This document shows, in pieces, positions 52,773-62,035 of a stretch of 64,000 nt of DNA. The translations under genes and the position numbers were made by a program. Every line of letters starts with the position of its first letter. Position 1 is the stretch's first letter. The notes below the pieces were generated by a model. The model saw only the letters and a program-made list of their open reading frames with translations. It did not search any database and had not been told where the DNA came from. The stretch spans positions 1 through 64,000 of the forward strand of contig JACSRE010000199.1 in the NCBI GenBank assembly GCA_014879945.1, read 5' to 3'. The DNA comes from Myxococcus sp. GTDB taxonomy: Bacteria; Myxococcota; Myxococcia; Myxococcales; Myxococcaceae.

Positions 52773-53358
52773 ACTGCTCGTCGGCGGCCTGCTGTGCCTG
52801 CTGGGCTGCGCGGGGAGCACCGGCACCACCCGGGCCACGCCCCCGCCGGCGCTGACGTCGGCGCGCGGCGCCGTCACCCTCGACACGCTCGCCGCGACGC
52901 ACGACGCGACGGTGCTCGTCTTCTGGAGCGCCGGCTGCCCCTGCGTGCGGCGCTACCAGGCCCGCGTCGACGCGCTCCTCACCCGCGCGCCCGGCCGCGT
53001 GCAGGTGGTGGCCGTCTCGAGCAACGCGGGTGAGTCGTTCGAAGAGGCCCAGCGCGTCGCGGCCGAGCGGGGCGTCAAGGTGCCCCTGTGGCGCGACCCC
53101 GGCGGCGAGGTGGCCCGCCTGGTCGGCGCCCGCAGCACCCCCACCGCCGTGGTGCTCGACCGCCGCGGCGTCGTGCGCTTCGTGGGGTGGATCGACAACG
53201 AGCGCGAGCCCGGCGCCGACGACCGCGAGCCGTGGCTCGAGCGCGCCATCGACGGCGTGCTCGCCAACGGGGCCTTCGCCGCGCGCACGCCCACCTGGGG
53301 CTGCACCATCACCCGCGCCGCCTTCAGCAGCTCTCCGCAGCACTGCAGTGCCCCCTGA
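52759..53358 (+). CDS. Thioredoxin-fold (redoxin) lipoprotein
   Basis: A 199-residue lipoprotein (lipobox CLLGCAG, Cys17). The thioredoxin-like domain has VLVFWSAGCPCVRRYQARVD, with a CPC motif in place of CxxC, so the peroxidatic or resolving arrangement is not classical. STPTAVVLDRRGVVRFVGWIDN carries the cis-Pro loop. Two more Cys residues lie near the C-terminus. It probably reduces disulfides or binds metal at the membrane. Confidence 0.82.
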   Translation: MATSRLLVGGLLCLLGCAGSTGTTRATPPPALTSARGAVTLDTLAATHDATVLVFWSAGCPCVRRYQARVDALLTRAPGRVQVVAVSSNAGESFEEAQRVAAERGVKVPLWRDPGGEVARLVGARSTPTAVVLDRRGVVRFVGWIDNEREPGADDREPWLERAIDGVLANGAFAARTPTWGCTITRAAFSSSPQHCSAP

Positions 53359-53378
53359 CGTCACCAAGGACAACCGCC

Positions 53379-54164
53379 ATGCCTCGTCTCCTCGCCCTCG
53401 TCACCCTCGCGCTCCTCGCCGTCGCCTGCGGCCCGCAGCAGACCACGCCGACGCCGCCGCCCCGCACCGTGCTGGGCACCTCGACCGCCGACGGTCTCAC
53501 GGCCGAGCTGAGCGCCACCGCCGCGCTCTCGACCGGCCTCACCACCGTGTGGGTGAAGCTGGCGCAAGACGGCAAGCCCGTCACCGACGCCGCGCTGACG
53601 CTCCTGCCGGTGATGACGATGCCGACGAAGTCGCACGCCTGCCCGGTGGTGGGCGAGGTCGTCTCAGAGGGCGACGGCGTCTACCGCGGCCAGCTCGTCT
53701 TCCAGATGGCCAGCGCCGACATGGGCACCTGGACGCTGGGCGTGAAGGTGGCGCGCGGCGCGGTCGAGCAGAAGCTGGGCTTCGACGTGGTGGTGGGCGA
53801 CGGCGGGCGGGTGCACAGCTTCACCATGGCCGACCCGGCCAACGCGGCGATGACGAACAAGTACGTGATGAGCGTGTCGTTCCCCGAGGGCACGAAGGTG
53901 GGCCCCAACCCGGTCGTCGTCACGCTCCACCGCATGAAGGACATGATGACCTTCCCCGGCGTCGACGACGCGACCATCGAGATGGTGCCCGAGATGCCCG
54001 CGCACGGGCACGGCTCGTCGAACAACGTGGCCCCGACGCTGAAGGCGCCCGGCCGCTACGAGGGCTCGGTCAACTTCACCATGCCCGGCGAGTGGAAGAC
54101 GACCTTCACCCTCAAGGCCGGCGGCGCCACGATGACGACGAAGGCCTTCGACACGCTCCTCTGA
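53379..54164 (+). CDS. YtkA/FixH-like lipoprotein
   Basis: A 261-residue lipoprotein (lipobox LLAVACG, Cys17) with two beta-sandwich repeats of YtkA-like type (ELSATAALSTGLTTVWVKL; MGTWTLGVKV and EGSVNFTMPGEWKTTFTLKAGG). It is rich in Met and His (MPTKSHAC, HRMKDMMTFPG, MPEMPAHGHG), a composition that often goes with copper handling. It follows the redoxin gene by 20 bases and is likely cotranscribed with it. Confidence 0.78.
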   Translation: MPRLLALVTLALLAVACGPQQTTPTPPPRTVLGTSTADGLTAELSATAALSTGLTTVWVKLAQDGKPVTDAALTLLPVMTMPTKSHACPVVGEVVSEGDGVYRGQLVFQMASADMGTWTLGVKVARGAVEQKLGFDVVVGDGGRVHSFTMADPANAAMTNKYVMSVSFPEGTKVGPNPVVVTLHRMKDMMTFPGVDDATIEMVPEMPAHGHGSSNNVAPTLKAPGRYEGSVNFTMPGEWKTTFTLKAGGATMTTKAFDTLL

Positions 54165-54173
54165 GGGGGCGCG

Positions 54174-55721
54174 TCAGACGGCCTGGCCGATGTGGGTGGC
54201 GGCCCAGCGCGCGATGCCGAAGATGGTCTCTTGCGGGTTGACGCCCAGCGAGGTGGGGAAGACCGAGCCGTCGACGACGAAGAGGTTGTCGAGCGAGTGG
54301 TACTTCAGGTGCGGGTCCACCACCGAGGTGGCCGGGTCCTTCCCCATTCGGCAGCCGCCCATCTGGTGCGCGGTGGCCACGCGCACCTGCATGGCCTCCC
54401 ACTTCGCGTCGTCGAGCTTGTCCACCTCGGCCGCCGAGTCGAGGGTGACCGGCGAGAGGTGCAGCGAGCGCACCTGCTTCGCGCCCGCGGCGAACTGGAG
54501 CTTCGCCATCTCTTTGCACGACGAGCGAAACGCCTCCCAGTGCGCCGGCGTGAAGCCGTACTTGATGGCGTAGCGGGAGTGCGCCCCGTCGCGCAGCCGC
54601 ACGGTGCCGCCCTCTTCGTCAGGCAAGAGCCCGTCGACGTGAATGGCGAGCATCACGTTGAGGTGCTTGAGCTTCGCCATCAGCTCGAGCGTCTCGGGGC
54701 CCGTGCCGGTCAGCACCGTCGAGGCCAGCATGGGCTGCACCGGCGGCACCTCGAGGAAGTACCCCATCTTGCCCGGCCCGCGCTCGATGAAGTGGTGCGA
54801 GTACACGCTCTGCGGCGCGCCGTGAAACGCGTTCACCTCGTGCTCGAAGAGGCCCATCATCATCAGCACCGGGTGGAACCACGTCTTCTCGCCGACGCGC
54901 CCCTCGGACAAGAGCTGCGAGCGCATCAGCAGCCCGGGTGAGTTGATGGCGCCGCCGCTGACGACGGTGAGCTTCGGCTTCACCACCACCTTCACGCCGG
55001 TGGGCTTGCGGGTGGCGTCGTCGATCACCTCGGCCCGCACCGCCGTCACCCGGCGCCCGTCCCAGTCGAGCACCCGCGCCGAGGTGTTGGCGTAGACGGT
55101 GAGGCCCTGCTCGACCGCGTCGGGGATGACGGTGACGAGCATCGACTGCTTGGCGTCGACCGGGCAGCCGAGGCCGCAGTAGCCGAGGTTGAGGCAGTTG
55201 TTGACGTTGCGGCGAATCAACCCGCGCTCGTACCCCAGCGCGCCAAGGCCCTCCCACAGCACCTTGTTGTTCGCGTTCATCATCTCTTGCGGCCAGGTGG
55301 CGATGCGCAGCCGCTGCTCCACCGCCTCCCAGTGGGGCGTCAGCGTGGCCGCCGAGAGCGTGTCGATGCCGTGGCGCTCCCTCCACACCTTCAAGATGCG
55401 CTCGGGCGTGCGGAAGCTGGAGCACCAGTTGACGGTGGTGCCGCCGCCCACGCTGCGCCCCTGCAAGATGGTGATGGACTGGTCGTCGGCGGCCCGGTTG
55501 CCCAGCTCCTGGTAGAGGTTCTGGAACGCGCGGGGCTCGGTCATGTCGAACTCGCGGCGCGTGTGGTACCCGCCCTCTTCGAGCATCACCACCGTCTTGC
55601 CCTGCTTCACCAGCTCGTGCGCCGTCCACGCGCCGCCGGCGCCGGAGCCGATGACGCAGACGTCGCACTCCACCGTCAGGTCCCGGGTCAGCTCGTCACC
55701 GGTGAAGATGCGGCCGCTCAT
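54174..55721 (-). CDS. GMC-family FAD-dependent oxidoreductase
   Basis: A 515-residue flavoprotein with the FAD-binding CDVCVIGSGAGGAWTAHELV (about 19-38), GRSVGGGTTVNWCSSF, and the GMC C-terminal HQMGGCRMG and NPQETIFGIARWAATHI segments. Such enzymes oxidise alcohols or sterol-like compounds. A Cys cluster NCLNLGYCGLGCPVDAKQ near 185 is typical of the long-chain/cholesterol-type subgroup. ATG 55721 overlaps the stop of its Tat-exported partner. It has no own signal, so it may be carried out with the partner. Confidence 0.9.
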   Translation of the reverse strand: MSGRIFTGDELTRDLTVECDVCVIGSGAGGAWTAHELVKQGKTVVMLEEGGYHTRREFDMTEPRAFQNLYQELGNRAADDQSITILQGRSVGGGTTVNWCSSFRTPERILKVWRERHGIDTLSAATLTPHWEAVEQRLRIATWPQEMMNANNKVLWEGLGALGYERGLIRRNVNNCLNLGYCGLGCPVDAKQSMLVTVIPDAVEQGLTVYANTSARVLDWDGRRVTAVRAEVIDDATRKPTGVKVVVKPKLTVVSGGAINSPGLLMRSQLLSEGRVGEKTWFHPVLMMMGLFEHEVNAFHGAPQSVYSHHFIERGPGKMGYFLEVPPVQPMLASTVLTGTGPETLELMAKLKHLNVMLAIHVDGLLPDEEGGTVRLRDGAHSRYAIKYGFTPAHWEAFRSSCKEMAKLQFAAGAKQVRSLHLSPVTLDSAAEVDKLDDAKWEAMQVRVATAHQMGGCRMGKDPATSVVDPHLKYHSLDNLFVVDGSVFPTSLGVNPQETIFGIARWAATHIGQAV

Positions 55722-56377
55722 GGCGTACCTCCGTCGACGGCGGCTGGCGCTGGTGGTGGGAGGAAGGTGCCGTTGCCGAGGGGCCGCTCGGCGCCGTTGC
55801 CCTTCCACACCGGCGCGTTCGGGTCGTAGATGCCCGGCTGTGGGCCCGGGTAGCCCAGGCCCGGCCAGGTGGTGTCTGACGAGAAGTAGGCGGCCATCAC
55901 CAGCGAGCGCAGCGCGGTGAAGCCCGAGCGCCGCACGGTGATGCGGCTGTGCTGCCACTCCGAGAGCACCGCGTCCTGGTCGTCGGTGGACATGGTGGTG
56001 AAGGTCGCGGCGCGCCGGCCGAAGAGGAAGTTGGGGAGCGCGTTCTCGAGCAGCACCAGCAGCTGCTTCGTCTCGGTGAGCGCGGTGGGGTCGACGAGGG
56101 TGAGAATGCGGTCGCACCCGCGCGCCACCTGCACCAGCTCGACGGTGGGAAACCCCTCGCGGCGCGGGAGCAGCCGGTACGAGAGCGACGTCAGCACCGC
56201 GAACTCCCGGGCCGTCAGCACCTTCAGCCCGTCGGCCGGCGGCTCGACCTCGACCGACTTGCGGGTGAAGAGGAACGCGCCGCCGCCCAGCGCGAGCAGC
56301 GCGCCGCCGAGCAGGCCCTTCTTGAGCACACCGCGCCGCGACGGCTTCGACCCTGGAGGAGGCAGGTACATCTTCAT
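55718..56377 (-). CDS. Tat-exported gluconate 2-dehydrogenase subunit 3-like protein
   Basis: A 219-residue protein with a twin-arginine-type signal ([21 protein letters not shown], residues 13-33) followed by a helical domain ([19 protein letters not shown] and [31 protein letters not shown]) characteristic of the small subunit that pairs with GMC dehydrogenases. It should export and anchor the GMC flavoprotein encoded next. Overlaps it by four bases. Confidence 0.85.
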   Translation of the reverse strand: MKMYLPPPGSKPSRRGVLKKGLLGGALLALGGGAFLFTRKSVEVEPPADGLKVLTAREFAVLTSLSYRLLPRREGFPTVELVQVARGCDRILTLVDPTALTETKQLLVLLENALPNFLFGRRAATFTTMSTDDQDAVLSEWQHSRITVRRSGFTALRSLVMAAYFSSDTTWPGLGYPGPQPGIYDPNAPVWKGNGAERPLGNGTFLPPPAPAAVDGGTP

Positions 56378-56453
56378 GACGCGGCACCCTAGCGCAGCGG
56401 GCGGAGGAGCGATGCAGACCCGGCGGAGCGACCCGCGGTGGTACGCTGTGGCC

Positions 56454-57686
56454 ATGCTCGGACGAACGATGGCGATGGTGCTCGCTGGCGGCGCTGGGAC
56501 CCGACTCGAACCCCTCACCCGCGAGCGCGCCAAGCCGGCGGTGCCCTTCGCCGGGCGCTACCGCATCATCGACTTCTGCCTCTCGAACTTCGTCAACTCG
56601 AGCATCTTCCGCATCAAGGTGCTGACCCAGTACAAGTCAGACTCGCTCAACAACCACCTCTCGCGCGCCTGGCGCATGACGGCCTTCCTGGGGCACTACT
56701 GCGAGACGGTGCCCGCCCAGATGCGCACCGGCGGCGACTGGTACCGGGGCAGCGCCGACGCCATCTACCAGAACCTCAACCTCATCACCGACGAGTCGCC
56801 CGACAACGTCTTCGTCTTCGGCGCCGACCACGTCTACGTGATGGACGTGCGGCAGATGCTCGACTTCCACGTGCAGAAGAGGTCGGACTGCACCGTCGGG
56901 GTGCTGCCGGTGCCCATCGAAGAGGGCGACCAGTTCGGCATTCTCGACGTGGCGCCCGACGGCCGGGTGAAGGCCTTCCTCGAGAAGCCGAAGAACCCGC
57001 CGCCGATGCCGAACGACCCCACCAAGTGCCTGGCCTCGATGGGCAACTACGTCTTCCGCACCGACGCGCTGGTGAGCGAGGTGGTGAACGACGCGAAGGT
57101 CGAGGGCTCGGCCCACGACTTCGGCAAGTCGATTCTCTCGTCGATGCACCAGCGCGCCAACGTCTACGCCTACGACTTCTTCTCGAACGTGGTGCCCGGT
57201 CAGGGCCAGCGCGAGCGCGGGTACTGGCGCGACGTCGGCAACCTCGACGCCTACTTCCAGTGCAACATGGACCTGGTGGGCGTGGAGCCGATCTTCAACC
57301 TCTACAACGCCGACTGGCCCATCCACACCGCCAACTCCACGCTGCCGCCGGCCAAGTTCGTCTTCAACGACGTCGAGAAGAAGCGCGTGGGGCGCGCCAC
57401 CGACTCGCTGGTGAGCGAGGGCTGCATCATCTCGGGCAGCTCGGTGCACCGCTCGGTGCTCTCGCCGCGCGTGCGGGTCAACTCGTGGGCCCAGGTCACC
57501 GACAGCGTGCTGATGGAGGGCGTCGAGATCGGCCGTCACTCCGTCATTCGCCGCGCCATCATCGACAAGAACGTCACCATTCCTCCAGGCACCGAGATCG
57601 GCGTCGACCTCGAGCAGGACAAGAAGCGCTTCACCGTCACCGAGTCGGGCATCGTGGTGATCCCCAAGGGCGCGCGCGTCGGCTGA
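56454..57686 (+). CDS. glgC: Glucose-1-phosphate adenylyltransferase
   Basis: The 410-residue enzyme makes ADP-glucose for glycogen synthesis. Motifs: [26 protein letters not shown] (nucleotide and activator sites), [36 protein letters not shown], and a C-terminal left-handed beta-helix region ([36 protein letters not shown]). Start is ATG 56454 ([12 protein letters not shown]). It is a single gene followed by a palindrome. Confidence 0.96.
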   Translation: MLGRTMAMVLAGGAGTRLEPLTRERAKPAVPFAGRYRIIDFCLSNFVNSSIFRIKVLTQYKSDSLNNHLSRAWRMTAFLGHYCETVPAQMRTGGDWYRGSADAIYQNLNLITDESPDNVFVFGADHVYVMDVRQMLDFHVQKRSDCTVGVLPVPIEEGDQFGILDVAPDGRVKAFLEKPKNPPPMPNDPTKCLASMGNYVFRTDALVSEVVNDAKVEGSAHDFGKSILSSMHQRANVYAYDFFSNVVPGQGQRERGYWRDVGNLDAYFQCNMDLVGVEPIFNLYNADWPIHTANSTLPPAKFVFNDVEKKRVGRATDSLVSEGCIISGSSVHRSVLSPRVRVNSWAQVTDSVLMEGVEIGRHSVIRRAIIDKNVTIPPGTEIGVDLEQDKKRFTVTESGIVVIPKGARVG

Positions 57687-57689
57687 CCC

Positions 57690-57707
57690 TGCCACCTCGA
57701 GGTGGCA
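57690..57707. promoter_or_regulatory. Perfect 18-bp palindrome after glgC
   Basis: TGCCACCTCGAGGTGGCA lies directly after the glgC stop. No T-run follows, so it is a weak terminator candidate or a protein-binding site for the next transcription unit. Confidence 0.45.
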
Positions 57708-57793
57708 CCCCTGGGCACCACAGGCACCAGGCGCGGCCCCGTCGGCTCGGAATGTTGTGGGGTTCTGGCATGATGCGCGTCATGCCACGCGGC

Positions 57794-59497
57794 ATGAAGG
57801 GTGCTGTGAGATCGCCGATGCGTCACCTGTTGAGCGCCACCCTGCTGCTGACCGCTTGCGAAGGGGCGCTGCTCGGCGGCGCGGTCACCCCCGAAGCCCC
57901 CGCCGAGCCCGCGCCGGTCGCTCCGATGGCGATGCCCACCGGCGGTGGCGTGGCAGCGCCCCTCGAGCCCACCTTCCCCACCTTCGCGCCCGGCGTCTTG
58001 CGGCCGCGCGTGATGCTGGGCCAGTGGTACCGCAACACCGTGCGCGACGTGCTGGGCGACGCGGCGATGAACGCCGTGTCGGTGACGCCCGACCTCACCG
58101 AGGGCGGCCTCGTCACCATCGGCGCCAGCAGCAAGAGCGTCACCCCCACCGACGTCACCCGCTTCGAAGACAACGGCTTCCTCGCGGCGCAGGCGGTGCT
58201 GGGCGACGCCACCGGGCGCGCGCGCGTCATTCCCTGCACGCCGGCCAACGCCACCGACTCGGCCTGCATGCAGCAGGTCGTCACCACCCTCGGCCGCCGA
58301 CTGTTCCGCCGCCCGCTCAGCACCGACGAGGTGACGCGCTGGCGCGGCATCGGGCTCTCGGCGGCGCAGGGCTACTCGAGCTTCACCCGCGGGGTGGAGT
58401 TCGTCATCGCCGGCTTCCTGCAGTCGCCCAACTTCATCTACCTCGACGAGCGCGGGGCCGCCGACGCCGCGACGGGGTGGCAGAAGCTCGACCCGTACGA
58501 GCTGGCCAGCCGCCTCTCGTTCTTCCTGGTGCAGTCGACGCCCGACGACGCGCTGCTCGACGCGGCGGCGACCGGTGGGCTCTCGACCGTCGAGGGCGTG
58601 CGCGCCCAGGCCGAGCGGCTCTTGCGCCGCACCGAGGCGCGCGACGCCGTCTCGTCGCTCTTCGACGAGGTGTTCGAGCTCGAGGGGTTGATGTCGGCGC
58701 AGAAGAGCGACCCGGCCTTCACCCGTGAGGTGGCGACCTCGATGCGACAGGAGCTGCGCTATCTGTTCGCCCACGTCGCGCTCGACCCCGGCAACGACTT
58801 CCGCGACCTGCTGACGACGCGCATGGGCTTCGTCGACCGCCGCATCGCGCCGCTGTACGGCGTGCCGGGCCCGATGAGCGGCTTCCAGCCGGTGGAGCTG
58901 CCCGAGGCGCGCGCCGGCGTGCTGACGCGCCTGGGCTACCTCGCGAACAAGGCCCACGACGCCGACACCTCGCCCACCCACCGCGGCAAGCTGGTGCGGC
59001 AGCGCCTGCTCTGCATGGCCGTCGCGATGGCGCCGCCCGACGTGGTGGCGGTGGTGCCGCCCCCCGACCAGATGAACCGGCGCACCTTCCGCCAGCGCCT
59101 CGAGGAGCGCACCGCCGAGCCGCGCTGCCAGGGCTGCCACCAGCTGATGGACCCCTTCGGCTTCCCCTTCGAGGGCTTCGACTCGCTCGGCCGCCCCCGC
59201 ACCCTGGACAACGGGCTGCCCATCGACTCCACCGGCGCCTTCGACCCCATCTTCAGCCGCCACGAGCGCTACACCGGCGCGAAGGACTTCGCGGCGCTGC
59301 TCCACGACGACCCCCGCTTCACCGAGTGCATGACGACCACCGTGTTCCGCCAGGCGACCGGCCGCTTCGAGGCCGAGTCCGAGGGCCGCGCCCTCTACGA
59401 GCTCCACCGCGCCTGGAAGCAGACCGGCTACCGCTACGCCGATCTGGTGGTGGCCGTGGTGACGAGCGACGCCTTCCGCTTCGGCACGGTGGAGTGA
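57794..59497 (+). CDS. DUF1592/DUF1588/DUF1585-domain lipoprotein with one CxxCH
   Basis: A 567-residue lipoprotein (lipobox LLTACEG). Start ATG 57794 gives a 22-residue signal; ATG 57818 would also work. The order is that of planctomycete/myxobacterial cytochrome-like proteins: a PSD-type segment (CTPANATDSACMQQVVTTLGRRLFRRPLS), DUF1592 (SPNFIYLDERG, LDPYELASRLSFFL), DUF1588 (MGFVDRRIAPLYGVPG, HRGKLVRQRLLC), a single heme motif RCQGCHQLMDPFGF, then DUF1585. The DUF1552 gene begins nine bases downstream, as is usual. Confidence 0.88.
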   Translation: MKGAVRSPMRHLLSATLLLTACEGALLGGAVTPEAPAEPAPVAPMAMPTGGGVAAPLEPTFPTFAPGVLRPRVMLGQWYRNTVRDVLGDAAMNAVSVTPDLTEGGLVTIGASSKSVTPTDVTRFEDNGFLAAQAVLGDATGRARVIPCTPANATDSACMQQVVTTLGRRLFRRPLSTDEVTRWRGIGLSAAQGYSSFTRGVEFVIAGFLQSPNFIYLDERGAADAATGWQKLDPYELASRLSFFLVQSTPDDALLDAAATGGLSTVEGVRAQAERLLRRTEARDAVSSLFDEVFELEGLMSAQKSDPAFTREVATSMRQELRYLFAHVALDPGNDFRDLLTTRMGFVDRRIAPLYGVPGPMSGFQPVELPEARAGVLTRLGYLANKAHDADTSPTHRGKLVRQRLLCMAVAMAPPDVVAVVPPPDQMNRRTFRQRLEERTAEPRCQGCHQLMDPFGFPFEGFDSLGRPRTLDNGLPIDSTGAFDPIFSRHERYTGAKDFAALLHDDPRFTECMTTTVFRQATGRFEAESEGRALYELHRAWKQTGYRYADLVVAVVTSDAFRFGTVE

Positions 59498-59506
59498 GAG
59501 ACGACC

Positions 59507-60859
59507 ATGGCCTTCCGACTCGCACGACGAACGATGCTCAAGGGCGCCGGCGCCGCCATCGCGCTGCCGACCCTCGAGGCGATGCTCAACAGCCACGGCA
59601 CCGCGTACGCGCAGGGCCAGCAGTTCCCCAAACGCTACCTGATGTGGTTCTTCGGCAACGGGGTGAACCTGCCGCGGTGGCGCCCCTCGGCGCAGGGCCA
59701 GGGCGCCGCGTGGCAGCTCTCGGAGCAGCTCCAGCCGCTGGCCATGCACAAGGACCTGCTGACGGTGGTGGGCGGCTGCAACGTGCGCATCGCGAGCAAG
59801 CGCGGCCACCACGACGGCGTCGCGGCCATGGTGTCGGGCGCCGAGATCTTCCCGCTCCCCGCAGGCAACGCGCCCTACGCGTCGCGGCTGACCCAGCGCT
59901 CCATCGACCAGGACCTCGCCGACGTCATCGGCGCCCAGACGCGCTTCAAGTCGATGCAGCTGCGGGTGTCCAAGCGCATCGTGCGCGGAGAAGGGCCGAC
60001 GCTCGCCTTCCTCTCGCACGCCTCGCCGACCGCGCCGCTCGAGGCCACCGAGAACCCCGTCACCCTCTTCAACCAGCTCTTCACCGGGGTGATGAACTCG
60101 CCCAACGACCCCCGCAACACGCTGCGCACCAGCGTGCTCGACGCGGTGCGCGACGAGGCCCGCGCGCTCCACGGCAAGCTGGGCGCCGCAGACCGCGCCC
60201 GGCTCGATCAGCACCTCACCGGCATCGCCGAGCTGCGCCAGCGCGTGCAGCAGCTGCCCGCGGCCCCGACCGGCGCGTGCCGGGTGCCCGGCGCGCCCAC
60301 CCAGACCAACGCCGACGTGAGCGGCCAGGAGCAGATCGAAGCGGTCAACGGCGTGATGAGCGACCTGATGGCGATGGCGCTGGCGTGCGATCTGACCCGC
60401 GTCGTCACCTACCAGTTCTCGGGCTCGGTCGGCTTTCACACCTTCAACTGGCTGGGCACCGGCCCCCGCGCGTCGGAGCACTCGCTCACCCACGACCAGA
60501 ACGAGCAGGGCAAGGTGCACGACTCGGTGGTGTTCTCGATGCGCTGCTTCGCGCGAACGCTGACGGCCATGCGCGCCATCACCGAGGGGCCCTCGACGGT
60601 GCTGGGCAACAGCGCGGTGCTGTGCACCTCCGACGTCTCCGAGGGCTTCACCCACTCGGGGCAGGACTACCCGATTCTGGTGGCGGGCGCGGCGGGCGGC
60701 GCGCTGCGCACCAACATGCACTACCGGGCCACCGGCGGGCGCAACACCAGCGACGTGCTGCTGGCGCTGCTGCAGGCGGTGGGCGGGCCCACCTTCACCG
60801 GCGTCGGGGCGGGCGGCGGCCGCAGCACCACGCCGATGCGCGAGATCATGACGAGCTGA
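59507..60859 (+). CDS. DUF1552 exported protein (Tat signal)
   Basis: The 450-residue protein begins with a twin-arginine signal (LARRTMLKGAGAAIALPTLEAML). The DUF1552 body includes FPKRYLMWFFGNGVNLPRW, HHDGVAAMVSGAE, SIDQDLADVIG and MALACDLTRVVTYQFSGSVG. Structurally the family is related to sulfatase/phosphatase-like folds, but no activity is established. It forms a conserved pair with the preceding DUF1592-type protein. Confidence 0.9.
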   Translation: MAFRLARRTMLKGAGAAIALPTLEAMLNSHGTAYAQGQQFPKRYLMWFFGNGVNLPRWRPSAQGQGAAWQLSEQLQPLAMHKDLLTVVGGCNVRIASKRGHHDGVAAMVSGAEIFPLPAGNAPYASRLTQRSIDQDLADVIGAQTRFKSMQLRVSKRIVRGEGPTLAFLSHASPTAPLEATENPVTLFNQLFTGVMNSPNDPRNTLRTSVLDAVRDEARALHGKLGAADRARLDQHLTGIAELRQRVQQLPAAPTGACRVPGAPTQTNADVSGQEQIEAVNGVMSDLMAMALACDLTRVVTYQFSGSVGFHTFNWLGTGPRASEHSLTHDQNEQGKVHDSVVFSMRCFARTLTAMRAITEGPSTVLGNSAVLCTSDVSEGFTHSGQDYPILVAGAAGGALRTNMHYRATGGRNTSDVLLALLQAVGGPTFTGVGAGGGRSTTPMREIMTS

Positions 60860-60907
60860 GCGTCGGCGCCCGTCGACCCCAGGCCCTCCGCGCGCTAGAC
60901 GCACCGC

Positions 60908-62035
60908 GTGTTCGCCGCCCTGCCCCGCTGGAGCCGCCTGGCGCTGATGCTCCTGGGCTCGCGACTGCTCGCGCTGGCCGCCATGGTGGCCGGCAGCTAC
61001 CGGCCCCGCCCCGACGACGACCTCCACTGGATCGGCAACGACGGGCCGTTCTTCTGGGACCAGGTGCCCATTCGGGTGCTCGACGTCTGGGGCCGGTGGG
61101 ACACGATGTTCTACTGGCACATCGCGCGCGAGGGGTACCCGGCGCTCCCGGCAGACGGCGGCTGGGTCTACCACGCGGCCTTCTTCCCCCTTTTCCCCTC
61201 GATGATGCGCGGGCTGTCGGAGCTGCTCCTGGGCGCCGAGCCGTACCTGTGCGGCGTCTTCCTCGCGCAGCTCTTCCTCGTGGGAGCCGTCGTCTACCTC
61301 GACAAGCTGGTGCGGCTCGATCACGACGAGCGCTTCGCCGAGCTCGTCATCGTCTGCCTGATGGCCTACCCGGGCACGCACTTCCTCTCGTGCGTCTACC
61401 CCGAGTCGCTGGCCCTCTTCCTGGCCGTCTTCGGCGTCTACTGCGTGCGCACCGGCAAGTGGTTCGTCGCGGGGCTGGCGTGCATGCTGGCGGCGCTCAC
61501 GCGCTCGTCGGGCGTGGTGATGTGCGTGCCGGTGCTCTACGAGCTGGTGCGCGGCGTACCGGGGCGGTGGCAGCTCTTCACGCCCAGGCTCTTCATCTTC
61601 GCGCTGCCCCTCGCCGCGCTCGCCTTCTGGCTGGCGATGAACCAGGCGATGTTCGGCGACGCGCTCTACTTCGTGCACGTGCAGGCCGGCTGGGGCCGCA
61701 AGCCGAGCTTCTTCCTCGAGCCGCTGCTGTCCACCACCTTGTCGCTCGACTACCACCTCTTCACCCTGGCCTCGGTGGCGGCGGTGGTGTTCGCCATTCG
61801 CAAGAAGGAGCGCCTCGGCTACGTCGGCATGGCGCTGGTGAACGTGATGCTGCCGCTGAGTACGGGCATGCTGCGCGGCATTCACCGGTACATGGCGTCG
61901 AACTTTCCCCTCTTCATCTTCCTCGGCCGCGCGCTCGAGCACCGGCCCCGCTGGCGGGCGGGCTACGTCGTGGTGGGCCTGCTGGTGATGGTGGGCTTCG
62001 CCTACCGCTGGGGCCAGGGGTACCAGCCCAATTGA
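60908..62035 (+). CDS. PIG-V-like mannosyltransferase, integral membrane
   Basis: A 375-residue protein with about ten hydrophobic segments and GTG start. Motifs of the PIG-V family: WGRWDTMFYWHIAREGYP (acidic catalytic region, about residue 60-77), FFPLFPSMMR, and CVYPESLALFLAVF. Eukaryotic PIG-V adds mannose to GPI; bacterial members build surface glycolipids or polysaccharides. Its stop overlaps the TTG start of the O-antigen-ligase-like gene, pointing to a joint job in surface polysaccharide. Confidence 0.87.
   Translation: MFAALPRWSRLALMLLGSRLLALAAMVAGSYRPRPDDDLHWIGNDGPFFWDQVPIRVLDVWGRWDTMFYWHIAREGYPALPADGGWVYHAAFFPLFPSMMRGLSELLLGAEPYLCGVFLAQLFLVGAVVYLDKLVRLDHDERFAELVIVCLMAYPGTHFLSCVYPESLALFLAVFGVYCVRTGKWFVAGLACMLAALTRSSGVVMCVPVLYELVRGVPGRWQLFTPRLFIFALPLAALAFWLAMNQAMFGDALYFVHVQAGWGRKPSFFLEPLLSTTLSLDYHLFTLASVAAVVFAIRKKERLGYVGMALVNVMLPLSTGMLRGIHRYMASNFPLFIFLGRALEHRPRWRAGYVVVGLLVMVGFAYRWGQGYQPN

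Noticed and set aside
57536-61942. 1468-codon minus-strand open frame opposite the DUF1592/DUF1552 genes
   Set aside because: It is a high-GC antisense shadow, His/Arg/Val-rich with no motif, lying against four well-supported plus-strand genes.
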